A stretch of 64,000 nucleotides of DNA from Bursaphelenchus xylophilus (Eukaryota > Nematoda > Chromadorea > Rhabditida > Aphelenchoididae). The stretch is from the NCBI GenBank assembly GCA_904066235.2, contig CAJFCV020000001.1:3038001-3102000 (forward strand). The letters run 5' to 3'. The notes under the pieces were generated by a model. It saw only the letters and a list, made by a program, of their open reading frames with translations, had not been told where the DNA came from and did not search any database. This document shows positions 1 through 12,360 of this stretch, one piece after another (the stretch's first letter is position 1; each line of letters starts with the position of its first letter). A program made the translations under genes and the position numbers.

Positions 1-950
1 GGCACTCTGAACCTCAGGGAGGTGGGAAAAGTTGAAAAAGTTGGGGGGAGGAACAGAAAATTTAGGGAGTTTTATGTTTTTTTGGAAAATTCATAGCTTT
101 AGTTAAAAAATATATTGGAATTTTTTCACAGGGTACCCCAAAAATTGACTCTTCTTTTCAGACCAAAAATCAAGGTTTTATCCCAACTAGCCAAGGGAAA
201 AACGGCTGGATTGACCTGCAAAGGCCGTGCTAAAATAACTTATAAGTTAGCTCGAATACCTTACAAAGTATTTGAAAATTTTAGTTTCCAAAATGCAGAA
301 AACTATGATTTTTTAGACCCAATTTGGCCATTTTTTGGGCGTTTTAGCTACTAATTTTCTGAATTTTAAAAATCAAATCCACAATCTCTCTAAAAAACCT
401 CGCGTTTTCTTTTTCCGATGAGAATTTAAAAAGCCAGTCCTAAAATATATTTTTTGTCTGGCCGACTCTCCTCATTTTGCGGCTCTCTCAAAAAAAATTT
501 CGTAATTTTTTACTGCGATGCCAACTAGAATTTTTAACGCTCGATTTGTAGCCTATATACATACAATATCTACTTGAAATTCGCAGAAATCTAAAAAGCC
601 ACATTTGGAGTGCCCTCAGAAATCATCAAAAATTCTGTTAGTCATCAAAACAAATTCTCATCCAAAACTCGTCAGCCAAAAAAAGTCGAGTTTAAAGCTG
701 ATTACAAAATCGATCAACGCCCCAGTGAAAAGCCGTTTGAGACTTCTAAAAATTGAACGAAATGATGGGCAGCAGAAAACAGAAAAGGTTTTGCAATAAT
801 TTTTGTTCGAAAAAAGTTGAAAAGGTCATCGGTTGGGTCAGCAATCGATGAATTAAAACAAAAAAAAAACAATTGGGTAATTAAACGGTCTATCGAATGT
901 TAGGAATTAATAGAACTTTTAGAAAAAAGTTCTGTTCAATATCAATAAAA
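1..950. other. AT-rich intergenic stretch without a recognised gene
   Basis: Only short reading frames with no family resemblance and no paired splice sites are visible. A fragment around 455-500 resembles one arm of the palindrome at 63,180-63,420 (a CTGGCGACTCCTCATTTTG-like motif), so part of it is old repeat. Confidence 0.5.
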
Positions 951-1100
951 TATCAGTTTGTCGGAAAAATAATGAGCGCAATGTCGCGGCGTCGATTGCG
1001 TCGCTGAAGTGGAAAGCAATTTGATTTTGCCGCGAAACTTTTCATTTTCTCGGCGGCGATGCCATTTTCAATGCTCATTATTTTCCCGACAGACTGGTAG
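951..1100. mobile_element. MITE-T copy 1 (type a)
   Basis: Inverted ends of the TCAGTCTGTCGGGAAAAT type, with the left end carrying TTTG for CTG. The interior begins ATGAGCGCAATGTCGC and the right end is CTCATTATTTTCCCGACAG. This is the first of about 25 copies of a TA-flanked, roughly 150-bp element without coding capacity. Confidence 0.85.
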
Positions 1101-1406
1101 TTTAAAAACGAACTACAAGCCGAACACGTGTATTAGAAACGTCTTGAAAAATAATGCCAAGTTAATCAAACTCAAAATAGAGCACTTGGGATCCGCTCCT
1201 TGTAAAATGATTACATAGAAATCCGCCAACCTTTTTCTTTACCACTTTTTGAATTTAAAAAATCTCATATTGGCGTTGAATTTGATCAAAAAATTTTGTA
1301 AAATACGTGAAGCCGTTCAAAAAAATAGTCGTTGTGATCAAGGAATTTCACAGATCCTAAGAGTCTATTTTCGGCTAAAATAAACCTTCGTACAACGTAG
1401 CCCTTC

Positions 1407-1547
1407 TATCAGTATGTCGGAAAAATAATGAGCACAATATCTCTTTGTCTATCACGTCGCTCTCTTCCGCTGAAACACCGTTTATTTTCTAGGCGGCGAT
1501 GCGATTTTCGACGCGACAGAGTGCTCATTATTTTCCCGACAGAGTGA
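1407..1547. mobile_element. MITE-T copy 2 (type a)
   Basis: Same ends and interior plan as copy 1, starting TATCAGTATGTCGG and ending TTTTCCCGACAGAGTGA. Confidence 0.85.
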
Positions 1548-1550
1548 CAT

Positions 1551-2271
1551 AACAAAAAAATGACTTTTTTTAACCTTTTTACCCCTAGAAAAACACAGTT
1601 TGACATTATTTTAACGGTCTGTTACTATGATTTGAGACTACAAAAAACTCTGACTCGACTGATCACTACTCCAATACCCAAGCCTTCGAATGCCATCCAA
1701 TTTGTCGAAAAAAGCTCACTTCTCACCCCACGAAAACCTCTTGAAACAACATTATGATAGTAAGAAAAACAAAGAGAAAATCGAATTTGAAAAGACGAAA
1801 AAAAGAGAATGAAGAAGATCCCCTTCTGCTTTCGCTCCCATTGCCTTCGGACTGCTCCCGTTCCGAAAAGATCGCCGCGCTTTTCCCCCCTCCGTCGCCG
1901 CCGTCTTCTGTACACCTTCAAGGTAGAGATGGGCGAGTTGGAATTTTAAATAAATCTTTAGCGACAAAGGAACGGACTGCAGGGGGTGGGAGACGAGAGC
2001 TGCACAGACGAGAGCGGAGCGATTTTTCGGGAGAAAAATTTGAAAATTTTCGGTATATTAGTGAAAATATTAATTTAGAGGGCCTCTCTGGAACAGTTAA
2101 GCCTCTGAATAACGAATCAGTAAAGACCAAAAATTTTTGGTTGTTATAGAAGGGTTTCTTTATACGGAGTTTTATTTCGGATTTTGGACAAAAAATGACT
2201 CTTGGGATATGCGAAATTGTCCATTACTATAGGGAGGTTTTGAGGTGCAGTAAAAAATTTTTTTGCTCTGC
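1551..2271. other. Intergenic stretch, no gene supported
   Basis: Contains a purine-rich 131-codon open frame from about 1754 with no recognisable domain and no good splice context. I see nothing else except scattered AT-rich sequence. Confidence 0.4.
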
Positions 2272-2525
2272 AGGAGAAGTAACCCAAATGTGCGACGCTC
2301 AGATTTTGATAAAATTTAACAAAAATTTTGATTGTTTTTTCCGAGATACGTCTATTTCTACCGTAGATTGTGAGGTTCCCCCCAAAAAAATCTTTTTGTA
2401 CAAGACTAGCAAAGTTAAGGCCAAAAAAAATTCTCCCTAACCGCTCTCCGCAATTTGCGTACTCTCTCGGCAGTAAAGATCGTTCAATATCTCGGCTGCG
2501 CCTGCAAGGTCTGCAAGGCACAAAC
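2272..2525 (-). repeat. Rep-C fragment (TAA-type inverted-repeat element)
   Basis: Has the family end (GAAGTAACCCAAATGTG then CGACGCTCAGATTTT) followed by the inverted core containing CCGCTCTCCGC and GCGTACTCTCTCGGC. It is diverged and lacks the second end. Confidence 0.6.
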
Positions 2526-2949
2526 CATGATAGGTTCAAAAAAGTTGAAAAAAGAGTTTATAACAATTTTAGCAGGGCTTTCAAACAGTCAAAGACGACT
2601 GAAACTTACGCGAATTGAAGCTGATGAACTGACTATGTGGTTGCGTTGTGTCACCCGTGACTTGAGGCTACCCTCGGTTGCGTAATAACCTGTGCTTCAC
2701 GCTAATTGCGCGCTCACACCTGAAATGACCTGGATTTTGCGTAAGTTTGCGGAATTGAATAAAAAAACGATCTCGCAAGGGAAATATAATATAACGAAAA
2801 GGTAAAATACGGTCTGACAGATGTGGAGGAAGGCTGAAAAGATGAATAAACAAATTTCGATTACCTATAGGCAATGAAAATACGGTAAATCATCTGTACA
2901 ACGGATCACATGGGACCAAAGAGTCAATTTTTTAGGTTGTAGAAGGACT

Positions 2950-3165
2950 TCGAGGGACGAATACCACAAGTGTGACGCTTAGATTTTCACCAAACTGTTC
3001 TGTACCCATTTCCACCATAGACAGAAACGTTTGCGCAAAAAATAAGCCTTTTCCGCAGGGAACTGGCAAAGATATGATCAAAAAGTTTTTTGTGTCACCA
3101 CTTTCCGCGTTCTGCGCACTCTCTTGGCCGTCCCGAAAAAGCGCGAGCTAAGTTTTCTTAGGAAT
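2950..3165 (-). repeat. Rep-C fragment
   Basis: Degenerate copy with AAGTGTGACGCTTAGATTTT near the left side and the core CACTCTCTTGGCCG at about 3117. Only half of the element remains. Confidence 0.5.
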
Positions 3166-3737
3166 TGGTACTGAAGTGTGCACAAAATCTATGGAAAAGT
3201 ATATGGTGTGCAATATGACATATGAGCAAAATTTTACAAAAATCCGAGAAAATCTGCTTTAAAAGAAATGAAATTTTAAAAATCTTATTGTTTTAAAAGT
3301 AGTATTTTTTCCGTAACAGAAAAAATTGCAACCCTCCCCTGCAACCGACCAATCCCCCAATCGCCGCAACAGATCCCCAAAAGTGTGTCGAAAAACGACG
3401 GCTTGATTAGCCTCGGTTACGACGCAAACGAAACAGAAGGTGCGGTTTTTGAAGAGCCGCGCGAACAATCAGTCGGTTTCCCCTTTCCGCAGCGTCTTTC
3501 TGCGATCTTCGTCGCGGCCTGATCCGCTGCAAAGACCTCGAAGCAGACTTCTTTGTAAGACGATCGGCGGAGTTTTTGGGGCTGCGCAGAAAAGACAACT
3601 GTTGTGGGGTTTTGTAATGAAACAGTCAGGTGTTTTTGGGTGGTGATTACAGGGGATCTCGAAGAGATACGATGGGCTAAGTTGGAGCTACTGAGAATAT
3701 GTGATGAGTGAGGAAGATCATGTTGATTTAAGTCATC
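3166..3737. other. Intergenic stretch, no gene supported
   Basis: Moderately GC-rich between 3330 and 3650, with overlapping open frames on both strands. None shows a domain, a signal peptide or consistent splice sites, so I leave it unassigned. Confidence 0.4.
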
Positions 3738-3896
3738 TATCAGTCTGTCGGGAAAATAATGAGTACAATGTTGCAGCGACAATCGCATCGCTGAATTGAA
3801 AAGCAATTTGACTTTGCGGCGACACAATTCATTTTCTCGACGGCGATGCGACTTTCGATGCGACTGAGTGCTCATTATTTTCCCTACAGACTGATA
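3738..3896. mobile_element. MITE-T copy 3 (type a), TA target duplication visible
   Basis: TCAGTCTGTCGGGAAAAT at the left and CTACAGACTGA at the right, each bordered by TA. This is one of the clearest full-length copies. Confidence 0.9.
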
Positions 3897-4224
3897 AAAC
3901 AACCATGTTGTCCAAAAATACATATGTAGTTCACAAAGTGTGACGCTCACTTATTTATCATGTTTTCCATACATTCTCCTCCAAGAATGCAATTCAATTG
4001 CGCAAAATATTAGTTCGCGCTACATAGGCGGCCGAAAAAACCAACGAGATTTGCATACGACAGAGCACGGAAAATGAGAAATGATGATAAAAAATAGGGT
4101 TCTTGGTAAAGGTTCTTTGAGGAATAAAGCAGTAAATTTCCAGCAGCTTTGCAATCTTAAAATCTGGACTGTTTCCGCAAAGCGCTGGCTAAAACAAAGC
4201 ATTTAGGTTAGAGGTAGCCAAGAT

Positions 4225-4380
4225 TATCAGTCTGTCGGAAAAATAATGAGCACTGTGTCACATCCAAAATCTCATCACCGCCTAGAAAATAAACTCTGTC
4301 GCGGAAAAATCAAATCGCTGTTCACTTCAGCGACGCGATCGGTGCATCGGCATTGTACTCATTATTTCCCCGACAGACTA
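4225..4380. mobile_element. MITE-T copy 4 (type a)
   Basis: Starts TATCAGTCTGTCGG and ends CATTATTTCCCCGACAGACTA. The interior is inverted relative to copy 1 (CACTGTGTCACATCC side first). Confidence 0.85.
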
Positions 4381-4382
4381 AG

Positions 4383-5266
4383 GCCTTAGTACTTTATCTG
4401 TATGTCAAGTTCCACAAAAAATCAGTGTTAGAGTTTCCGCATTTTTAATACAACTGTAGCTCTGTTAGAGCAGCCTTTCATCAACCAAAATCGATATCTG
4501 ATCTCAAAAATACTTGATGAACAAAGACTCTATTATTTACTTTCAAAAGTCATCAAAATTAAAATTTGACCCAGTAAACAGTATAAGAAACAAAAGATCC
4601 AAATCATTATGCCCAACGCTACTGTAGAACGTCCCAAATTTGCCTCAAAACAACACCGAAAAGTCTTGAAGATAAATCAAGAGTCATTGGAAGAGACTCG
4701 CCGATCCCGACCGGAGATTAGGCTGGATGCTCCGCTCGAAGGTCATTAACGATTGTCTGCGATGATAAAGGAATTGCACGGACCCAGAACTTAACGAGAA
4801 TGCGAAATTTGTGAGGTAAAATATAGACTTGAGCTATGGTATACTACTTGCAATTAATTGAACGGGTCTGCGGCAATGTAATATAATAGAAAATAGCAAA
4901 CCCAGAAACACGAATCCAAAAACATCCGAGAGCCATAGACAAACCAAAAAATCAGCCGGCAGCCCACACTGATTATGCAAATTCCCTCGCCAGAAATAGG
5001 AAACAGGGACGTTGTAATAGCTGGGAAGGAAAAAGGATAGCTATGTTATAAAAGAAAAAAGTTTTCTGAGCTCTTGCAATTTGCTGTACAGAGGTTTCAC
5101 TGTACATTATTTTCGGTAATATGCACTGAGAACTTCTGAAAAAATTATTGTCGCTGCAAAAAAGTGCTTTTTTTCTGGATTTTCGTAGCGACGCGCAAAA
5201 CGCAATTGCAAATTCTCACTACGTTTTGATCCGCGCGGTAAATGTTTACAAAACTATAATTTTAAA
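4383..5266. other. Intergenic stretch, no gene supported
   Basis: AT-rich with no long open frame. Near 5083-5106 it carries an inverted end of the dispersed ACCTCTGTACAACGAA repeat (read here as TGTACAGAGGTTTCACTGTA). Confidence 0.4.
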
Positions 5267-5967
5267 TATCAGTCTGTCGGGAAAATAATGAGCGCAATGT
5301 CGCTACGCTAGGGTTCGGAAAATTCGGGTATATTCACCACGCGGGTATATACCGGGTATATTCCCGGGTATATACCCGAAATCTCGGCTATATTCGGGTA
5401 TTTATAAAATTAGCCTAAATTAGTCCAATATAGTACCAATATGAAGTCGTTAATGAATAAGTAGCAAGTTATTCATTAACCTAATCATGTTTGGAGTGAT
5501 ATTCTTTATTTTCCCAACTACAACAAACAAAAAGTATTTTAACAATCAAAAAGGTTAGCAATCCAATATTTGGCAGTCAGATTTTGAATTTTTTCCCGTT
5601 TATTTTCCGACCCCGGCCAAGTAAATTTCCGCCTTACAACCAAGTTTTGAGAGGCAAAAAACAAATTATGACAAAATGTCAACATTTATTGATTTTTTAT
5701 GACAAAACTCGACTTTTTTTACATTTTTTGAACGCAAAAGTAATTTGAATATACCCATAAATACCCGAAAATTCCCGGCCTCTCGGGTATTTGGGTATAT
5801 ACCCGGGAATACACCCCGGGTATATACCCCGTCCGAACCCTACGCTACGCCAATCGCTCGGTAAAATAAAGAGAAATTTGATTTTGTCGCGACACAATTT
5901 ATTTTCTCGGCGGCGAGGAGATTTTGGATTCGACAAAGTGCTCATTATTTTCCCGACAGGTTGAGAT
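5267..5967. mobile_element. MITE-T copy 5 (type a), split by a hAT-like insertion
   Basis: The left part (5267-5308) and right part (5843-5967) together make one ordinary MITE-T. The intervening 5309-5842 is a separate inserted element, and the MITE bases at the break are duplicated (CGCTACGC on both sides). Confidence 0.9.
5309..5842. mobile_element. Non-autonomous hAT-like element (hAT-N1)
   Basis: 534 bp with terminal inverted repeat TAGGGTTCGG / CCGAACCCTA, flanked by an exact 8-bp duplication CGCTACGC. Eight-base duplications and short TAGGG or CAGGG ends are hallmarks of the hAT superfamily. Near both ends the interior carries short arrays of GGGTATA and its complement, likely subterminal repeats. 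There is no transposase frame. Confidence 0.85.
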
Positions 5968-6432
5968 ACAACGATGACAAAACAAATGAAGCCTGTGCGC
6001 TTCTACATCAAAATTTTGTTGGCTTGAACCGCTGTACATCAAAGACCTTCTACAATAAACATTTTTTTCTATGTGGTTCATTCTACAGAGGCTTCACTAA
6101 AGGCACGTTTTTTATGAAGAATACCATTTTTTTACTCCATTGGAAAGTCAAAAAAATCTTCAAAACTGCAGCCAAACTCAAACAATGTTCCATACCAACT
6201 GAACACTCTGTTCCTTCTCCCATCCAAATCGCCTTACAGGATTTGCAAAAGAGATTATCGCAGTTCTCGTGTAAACAAGATCCTTTTGCTGTTTTTGAAG
6301 ATACGCGCGACAAAAGTCAAGGCTATCAACGACGGCGCGTCTTACTGTAGACAGCATTACACGTTTTAGAGAGCGGTGTGCAAAAAACACGTTATGAGAT
6401 TTTGGAGGGATCACGTTGGAGCTGCTAAAGAC

Positions 6433-6797
6433 TAAGCATGGCTGCAAACCGGCCAGCCCGGCCCGGTTCGGCCCGGAAAATTTTTATACTAGGTTGGAAA
6501 GAAAGAAAGCGGGAAATGAAAGGAAAATTATGGCAAAATGTAAAGAAAATTTTAGCAAAACCTAGGTACAAAAGGTCACTTTACGTTCGCTATCAGCAGT
6601 GTGTTCGAAAAAATGAAAAATTCTGTCGAAAAAGCTCATTTTTTTCTTTTTTTCCGGGCAAAAGTCAAATTTCAAAAAAACCGGGCCGGCCCGGACCGGG
6701 CCGGGCCTAAAAATCGAAGCCCGGAGTCGGGTCGAGAAATTAGTCGGCCCGGCCCGGGCCGGAAAATTTTCCAAAGCCCGGCCCGGAGCCATGCCTA
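6433..6797. mobile_element. hAT-like element with GGCCCGG arrays (hAT-N3)
   Basis: Imperfect inverted ends TARGCATGGCT / AGCCATGCCTA enclose arrays of the palindrome GGCCCGGGCC around an AT-rich centre. Flanks CTAAAGAC and CTCAAGGC match at 6 of 8 positions, consistent with a decayed 8-bp target duplication. The plan matches 5309-5842 and 18,759-19,189. Confidence 0.65.
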
Positions 6798-6896
6798 CTC
6801 AAGGCAGGAAAAAATACGGTAAAATTTGGGGGTGACAAAAAACAGTTTTTTGAGATGACAATTGTAGGCCCGTGAATTTTGATGAAATTTGATACA

Positions 6897-7235
6897 AACT
6901 AACAGGGTTAGTACCCCAAGTGCGACGCTCGGATTTTGATGAAACTTGGTACAAGTTTAAAATAATTTTTTAAGACCTATACAAGACTCCTAGATAGCGC
7001 CGAAATTTTTTTAAGTTAAAAAAATGTGATACACTTTCGCAGAATTTGGCATAAAGTAAAGCACCGTAGAGGGCTATTTTCCTTAAAAAAATTATTTTTC
7101 CGCTCAAAAAAAGAGGCAAAAAGGCTAAAAAAGTGTAAGTGTTTTTCTCTGTGGCCGCTCTCCGCCTCTCGCGTATTCTCTCGGCCACAATGATCGTTGA
7201 ATATCTCGACAGCCCTTGCAAACGCGGGCTAAAAC
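6897..7235 (-). repeat. Rep-C copy, partial
   Basis: Begins CTAACAGGGTTAGTACCCC followed by CGACGCTCGGATTTT. It contains the inverted core (CCGCTCTCCGC, GTATTCTCTCGGCC) and is incomplete at the right. Confidence 0.6.
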
Positions 7236-7970
7236 TTCCTTCGAAAAATCGTAATTTTTAAGACAGACTCAAAATTCTTAGCCCAATTTTGTCTAATTGT
7301 AAGACACTCGTGAAAAGTCAATCAAAAAAAAAATCAATTGTTATTGGCTCTAATACAACATAAATTATGTTCCCTAGATCCCCCTATTAAATCAGCCGAT
7401 TACTGCATTCCCCAAGCCGTTTAGTCATCAGCTCCCAGCCCACCCGAGCTGAATGTCTCGCATTCCAAAGACTCTTTCATTTCCTTATGACTAATCCGAT
7501 CCCGAACGTAATCCAAAGCCCAACGGGGATTTGTGCATGTAAAATAAAATGGCGGAAAAATCAGAGCGATCCGGAGAGTTTTTTCAGTGTTTTGAAGGCC
7601 GTTAGCCGGCCTCCGCTCTTTCTTTTCCCGCCCTCCGCGAAGGCCGGGCTCTCTCGGCGCTTTAACTTTTTGTTCACTTAACTCACTTACTCTGTTTCAT
7701 AAAGGCCGGCTTTTTGGGGCTTAGGAGAATGTGTTTTCGCAAGGAGGGCAGAGCGTTTGATCCGGAACGATGCCTTCGGGCGGAAAGGCCGCGAAAACGA
7801 TGATGGTGAACATAGAGCGAAGTAAGAACTCAAATGGATCAAATGAGAGTAGGTGGTCGGTAAAATAATCTGGCAAATGGTAGTTGCTTATAGGCAATAA
7901 AAATGCGGTCAAATGTCTGTACAATGAAACGCAAGGGACCGAAAAATATGTTTGTTATAGGGGAACTTAG
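7236..7970. other. Intergenic stretch, no gene supported
   Basis: 7480-7700 is GC-richer and holds open frames of about 60 codons with no recognisable domain. The end (7900-7960) carries a degenerate CTGTACAATGAA repeat. Confidence 0.35.
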
Positions 7971-8334
7971 AAGGGAAGTACCCCAAATGTGACGCTCTGA
8001 TTTCCTTCAAATTTTGCACACAGTTTGGACATAGGCCACGTATCAATTCTTGGAAATTTGAGCTCGCGCTTTGCAGTGACAGCCGAGATATTCAATATTA
8101 GGCCGAGAGAGTACACAAAACGCGGAGAACGGTCAGAGAAAAAACACTTTTCTGGTCATATCCTTGCCAGTTTCGCGCGGAAAAAATTGATTTTGTGTGG
8201 AAACATCACTCTCTACAGTTGAAATAGGCATGAAACTTTGCACGCAATATTTCATAAAAAATTTTCTATTTTTTCATTTTCGAAAATTTTTTTTCTCATC
8301 TCTGCAAATCGCGAGCGTTGTAGCGCTTCCCTTG
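7971..8334. mobile_element. Rep-C copy with both ends
   Basis: Left end AAGGGAAGTACCCC, right end CGCTTCCCTTG followed by TAA. The interior has GCTCGCGCTTTGCAG and the core GAGAGAGTACAC. It is an internally shortened relative of 14,578-15,026. Confidence 0.6.
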
Positions 8335-8776
8335 TAAGATTATGTAAGAAATAGTAAAATACGACAATTAAAAATATTACTTTTTATATACTTGCACAAT
8401 TAAACTTTAGCATCCAAAAACATCGAAATACGAACGAATTTCTAACGGTATTTCCCGCCGCCCGTCCCGCATCATAAACTCTCCCAACCTGTGGAAAAGC
8501 ATGTCATTCTCTCACGAACGTGCCATAAACACGCCATGTAAAGGCCGACAATATAACGGTCTCACCTTGCTTTGTCCTTGCGAGAAAACGGGAGTCTTTT
8601 TGCTACTGTCTTCAACAGTAATTTTAAAATTTTTTTCAAAAAAAGTTGAAATAAAAAAAAATTTTTTTTGTCCAATTTTTGAAGTACTGGTTTTTCATAA
8701 AGTGCATAGATTTTTTTCACTTGAAATAATCATTTTTTTGTTATTAGCGATCAGTCAAAAGAAGGGAGGAACCGAT

Positions 8777-8878
8777 TATTGGCCTGTCGGGAAAATAATG
8801 TGGATTTGTCGCAGCAGAATTTCCGCCTTTGCCGCACCAAATCTCCAGCCGCGGCGGTTTTTTACCGATAGACTGATA
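8777..8878. mobile_element. MITE-T copy 6 (type b)
   Basis: Same CTGTCGGGAAAATAATG end, but followed by TGGATTTGTCGC, which defines the second internal type. The right end is ACCGATAGACTGATA. Confidence 0.8.
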
Positions 8879-9150
8879 GCGTTTTCTTTGGAGACGAAAC
8901 CGGCCTAACTAGCAAGGACAAAAGGCCTACAAAAAATTGTGGCCACAAAAATGGCCAGGAGGCAAAAACGTCCCATACGTAAAATATAAAACAAATTCAG
9001 AATAGAATCTCTGCACAACATACTTTTTCAATGAAAACTATCTATGTATATCTATAACAAACAAGTTCAAAGGACCCAGGAATCGATTGTTACGGGTTAA
9101 AATAAACCTCCGTAAAACAAAACCTTTCTATAACAAATGTGTTTTTTTGG

Positions 9151-9450
9151 CGCTACGGCTTTTTGGGTCAGTGACAGTTCGGGTCAAAAATACGATGGAT
9201 CGCGTTTGTTCGTCATTGTAAGCATAGTGGAGGCTATGAGAAGGCTTAGTTAGTAGAAATAATAAGATTGATCGGGTACCAGGATAGCGTATCGCCTATT
9301 TTTAGGCGTTTTATACGTACTCACATCTACATTATTTAGATAAAACTTTTGGATCTTCGTTTTTTGCCGCAAACTTTGGTTTTTTATATGTTACAACATA
9401 TCAGGGCAAAGAAAAATATCGTTAAAAATAACTAAAATTAGAAAAAAAGG
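9151..9450 (+). repeat. Rep-D left half
   Basis: Starts GGCGCTACGGCTTTTTGGGT and aligns over about 300 bp with 35,341-35,640 and 49,769-50,040. The right half of the family is missing here. Confidence 0.6.
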
Positions 9451-9964
9451 GGCACATTTTGTACTGGTTTTATTGTATTTTACATTTTTTAAAAATCGAA
9501 AATTTAATAAAATTTTATCTTTACTATTCTTACACCTCAGAAGAAGTCAATTCTTGTCCTAAAAATCTCAAAAACTACAAATCTTTTACTGTATAAAGTG
9601 AATAACTAACCTAAGCCGAGTTTACTTCCAACCGAACCTTCAACGCTTTATTTCTCCATTCTTCTCACCTCATTTTATGCCGTAATAAATCGCTTTAACG
9701 CACTTGGGATTTAATTAAACAAGGGGGAATTTGAAAAGGCCCATTGCGTGCCCAAAAACTTTTGGAAGCCGACGTTTTTTCCACTGCAAATTGTCGGTCG
9801 ATTTGTCTGCTAATAGCCAGTTTGGGTAGTTATAAAATAATAAGGGTTTCAATGAAATTTCAGGCCACAAAAGTTGGTTTTTATTTAGCGTTTGACTTGT
9901 AGCAGAGGGATTAATTTTCAGGCCTAAAATTTTGCAGACAAATCTTAAATTTTTTTTGGACTAA

Positions 9965-10410
9965 CAAGGAAAGTGCTCCAAGTGCAACGCTCACATTTTC
10001 TTGAAATTTTGCACACACGTCAGGCATAGGCTACATATCATTTCCTGAAAGTTTCAGCTCGCGCTTTGCTGGCGCAGCCAAGATATTGAACGGTCTGTGC
10101 GACCGAGAGAGTACGCGAAAAGCGGAGACGGTCAGAGAAAAAACATTTTTTGGCCATATCTTTGCCAGTTTGTAATAGAAAAAATTGATTATTTGGGGAA
10201 ACATTACACTCTACGGTAAAAATAGGCACAAAAATTTTCATGATAAAGTTCGCAAAAAAAATTCAAATTTTTTAAAATTTTTGCTCCAAAAATCTGAGTC
10301 ATTTTTGCAATGCGCGGGCTAGGAGCGTGGTCAGGTCTTATGAAAAATAATTGTAAACTTACGCCAAGTTTCATCAAAATCTGAGCTTTGAACTTGAAGC
10401 ACCTCCTTAC
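9965..10410. mobile_element. Rep-C copy, nearly complete
   Basis: The left end CAAGGAAAGTGCTCC is preceded by TAA. The interior contains GCTCGCGCTTTGCTGG and GAGAGAGTACGCG, and a degenerate inverted right end lies near 10,370-10,410. Confidence 0.65.
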
Positions 10411-12185
10411 CTGCCCATTACAAAATATTTTAGTGCTTTTAAAAATCATTTTTACGCCATCATGGAGCTCTATAAAACGAAGCCTTCGGCAATAAATAAA
10501 TTTTTTGGTCCTTTGATACAGTATTGCCACAAGTTTTTGTAAAAAATATGCCCAAAAAAGTCATATAATTTCAATGAAATATGGGAAAAAGTCGTATGGG
10601 GAAAACAACCGTTGGGAGTTTTGATCTTATTAGTCGTCTAGGTAATAGCTCGGGAAATACAAAAAAGGAATTGAATATGGGAGAAAAGTTTATCACCGAT
10701 TACTCATTGATTTTTTTGGTAAAATCGGCCGAGGGAAAGTTGGAACAGAAAAAAAATTTTTTACGGAAAAATTTTACAGTCAAATCTCTGTACAGCAACT
10801 TGCAAGGGACCACAAAATTTTTTATTACACGTTATAGAAGGGTTTGTTGTATGGGGGTTTACATCGGTTTAAAAGTATTTGAAAGTGTTTTTGGAGGCAC
10901 CAAAACAACACTATTGAAGTCGACAGGCCAAGTTTTACCCCGTACTATGTAGTACTATATAGTACCAAAAAGAGCAAAACTAAAAAAATGAACATGATTT
11001 TCGAAATCAGCACCTTCGAAAGCCTCTAAATCAAGTGCTTCCAGAAAAAATAAAAAAATGATTACTTTACAGTACTATTTAAGGAAACAGTAACAGTCGG
11101 TTTTCTGGTTTCTGGCTAGTCATTTGGGCCAGTTAGACACCAGCCCTGTTGCTTGGCTTGCGATTTTATGTTGAAAACGCTGACTTTTTACGACTGGGTC
11201 ATAATCGGCTACTTTTGGTTTTTCGCATTTGCTGTACGAAGACCTGACTGTATTTACACCCGGCTTTCAGTCTTCGATGGCTTCTAAATACGGCAAAAAT
11301 TCGCTGCGTCATCGCCGTTTTTTCTCATATTCAACGCGCAGAATAAAGTTCCCCGAAAACGACATTTTCTTAAGACGAAGTTGGTCATGTTGGAAGCTTT
11401 ATAAAGGTTGTTATATAAAGCCCAGTCATATGAAACATATATCAGTAGATAGCGTTTTCTGCGTTATTTCAGATGCTCTAAACAGAAATTGCGAAATTGT
11501 ATTCCAGCATGTGAAAAATGCAAAACAAAAAAACGACAAAGTCATACTTCTAGACCTAATAAAAAATAAAAAAATAATTTAAAACTACGTCACGTATACC
11601 CTGATTTTCAGCAGATTTTTTTTCAAAAATACTCAGTAAAGTTAAAAAAATCTTTCCCCAAAAAGTAACCGCAAAGAATCAAGGACATTGACGGTTCGAG
11701 TGACCACACAAAAGAGAGACACTCAAGTCGAGAGCCACGGTTTTGAAAGAGTTATGCTTTTTCACCGTGAAAATTGTGGAAAAATAAAAAATTTTTAGTA
11801 TTTTTACAGAGTAAAAAAATGTTTTTGCTTTCCAAATTTGGACTACAAAAAAATATTATTTTTTAAAAAGAATTAAAAAGAAATTTTCTAGTTTTTTTCT
11901 AGTAAAGAAATAAGAAAATTAGCACCCAAAAAAGAATATGGTTTGTTCGGTTTCTTCACCCTTCGCTAATTAGTCAAATATTTGCGCGAAAAGGCAAACT
12001 GACCTGTTAAGCTTGTTAGGCGCAACCCCGCGGCCACTTGGGAGACCCAAGAAGGACCGTGAAGAGGAGCGGGAAAAAAGTAAGTAGCAAATTTGCAAAA
12101 AAAATTTTGAAACCATGAAAAAAAAAAAAAAAAAAAAGTAAAACTCGAATTTTTGAAATTACAGTAAAACCTTGGTATAATGATA
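10411..12185. other. Intergenic stretch, no gene supported
   Basis: Contains a dispersed-repeat end near 10,777-10,860 (CAGTCAAATCTCTGTACAGC). A 117-codon AT-rich open frame at 11,229-11,582 has no recognisable domain. A short exon-like segment at 12,020-12,079 lies between an acceptor-like TTAG and a donor-like GTAAGT, but has no partner exon. Confidence 0.35.
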
Positions 12186-12353
12186 TATCAGTCTGTCCGG
12201 AAGATAGTAGTTGATTGTCGCGACAAAATATTTCACCTCGTCAAAAAAAGGGTGTACTAGTACCAAATTTCCAGCTGCCGCTCACCGTCACTAAGCCATG
12301 ATAGGCGATTCCAACGCGCGAAAAATCCACATTATTTTCCCGACAGACTGATA
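12186..12353. mobile_element. MITE-T copy 7 (type b)
   Basis: Degenerate left end TATCAGTCTGTCCGGAAGAT, good right end CCACATTATTTTCCCGACAG. Confidence 0.75.
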
Positions 12354-12360
12354 GCTTCTG

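Noticed and set aside
1754..2149. 131-codon open frame
   Set aside because: No domain, low complexity, no splice signals or conserved context visible.
11229..11582. 117-codon AT-rich open frame
   Set aside because: Composition like the surrounding non-coding DNA and no recognisable family.
12020..12079. Exon-like 60-bp segment with an AT-hook-like GRPKK in one frame
   Set aside because: No partner exon, and another frame is equally open; too short to support a gene.
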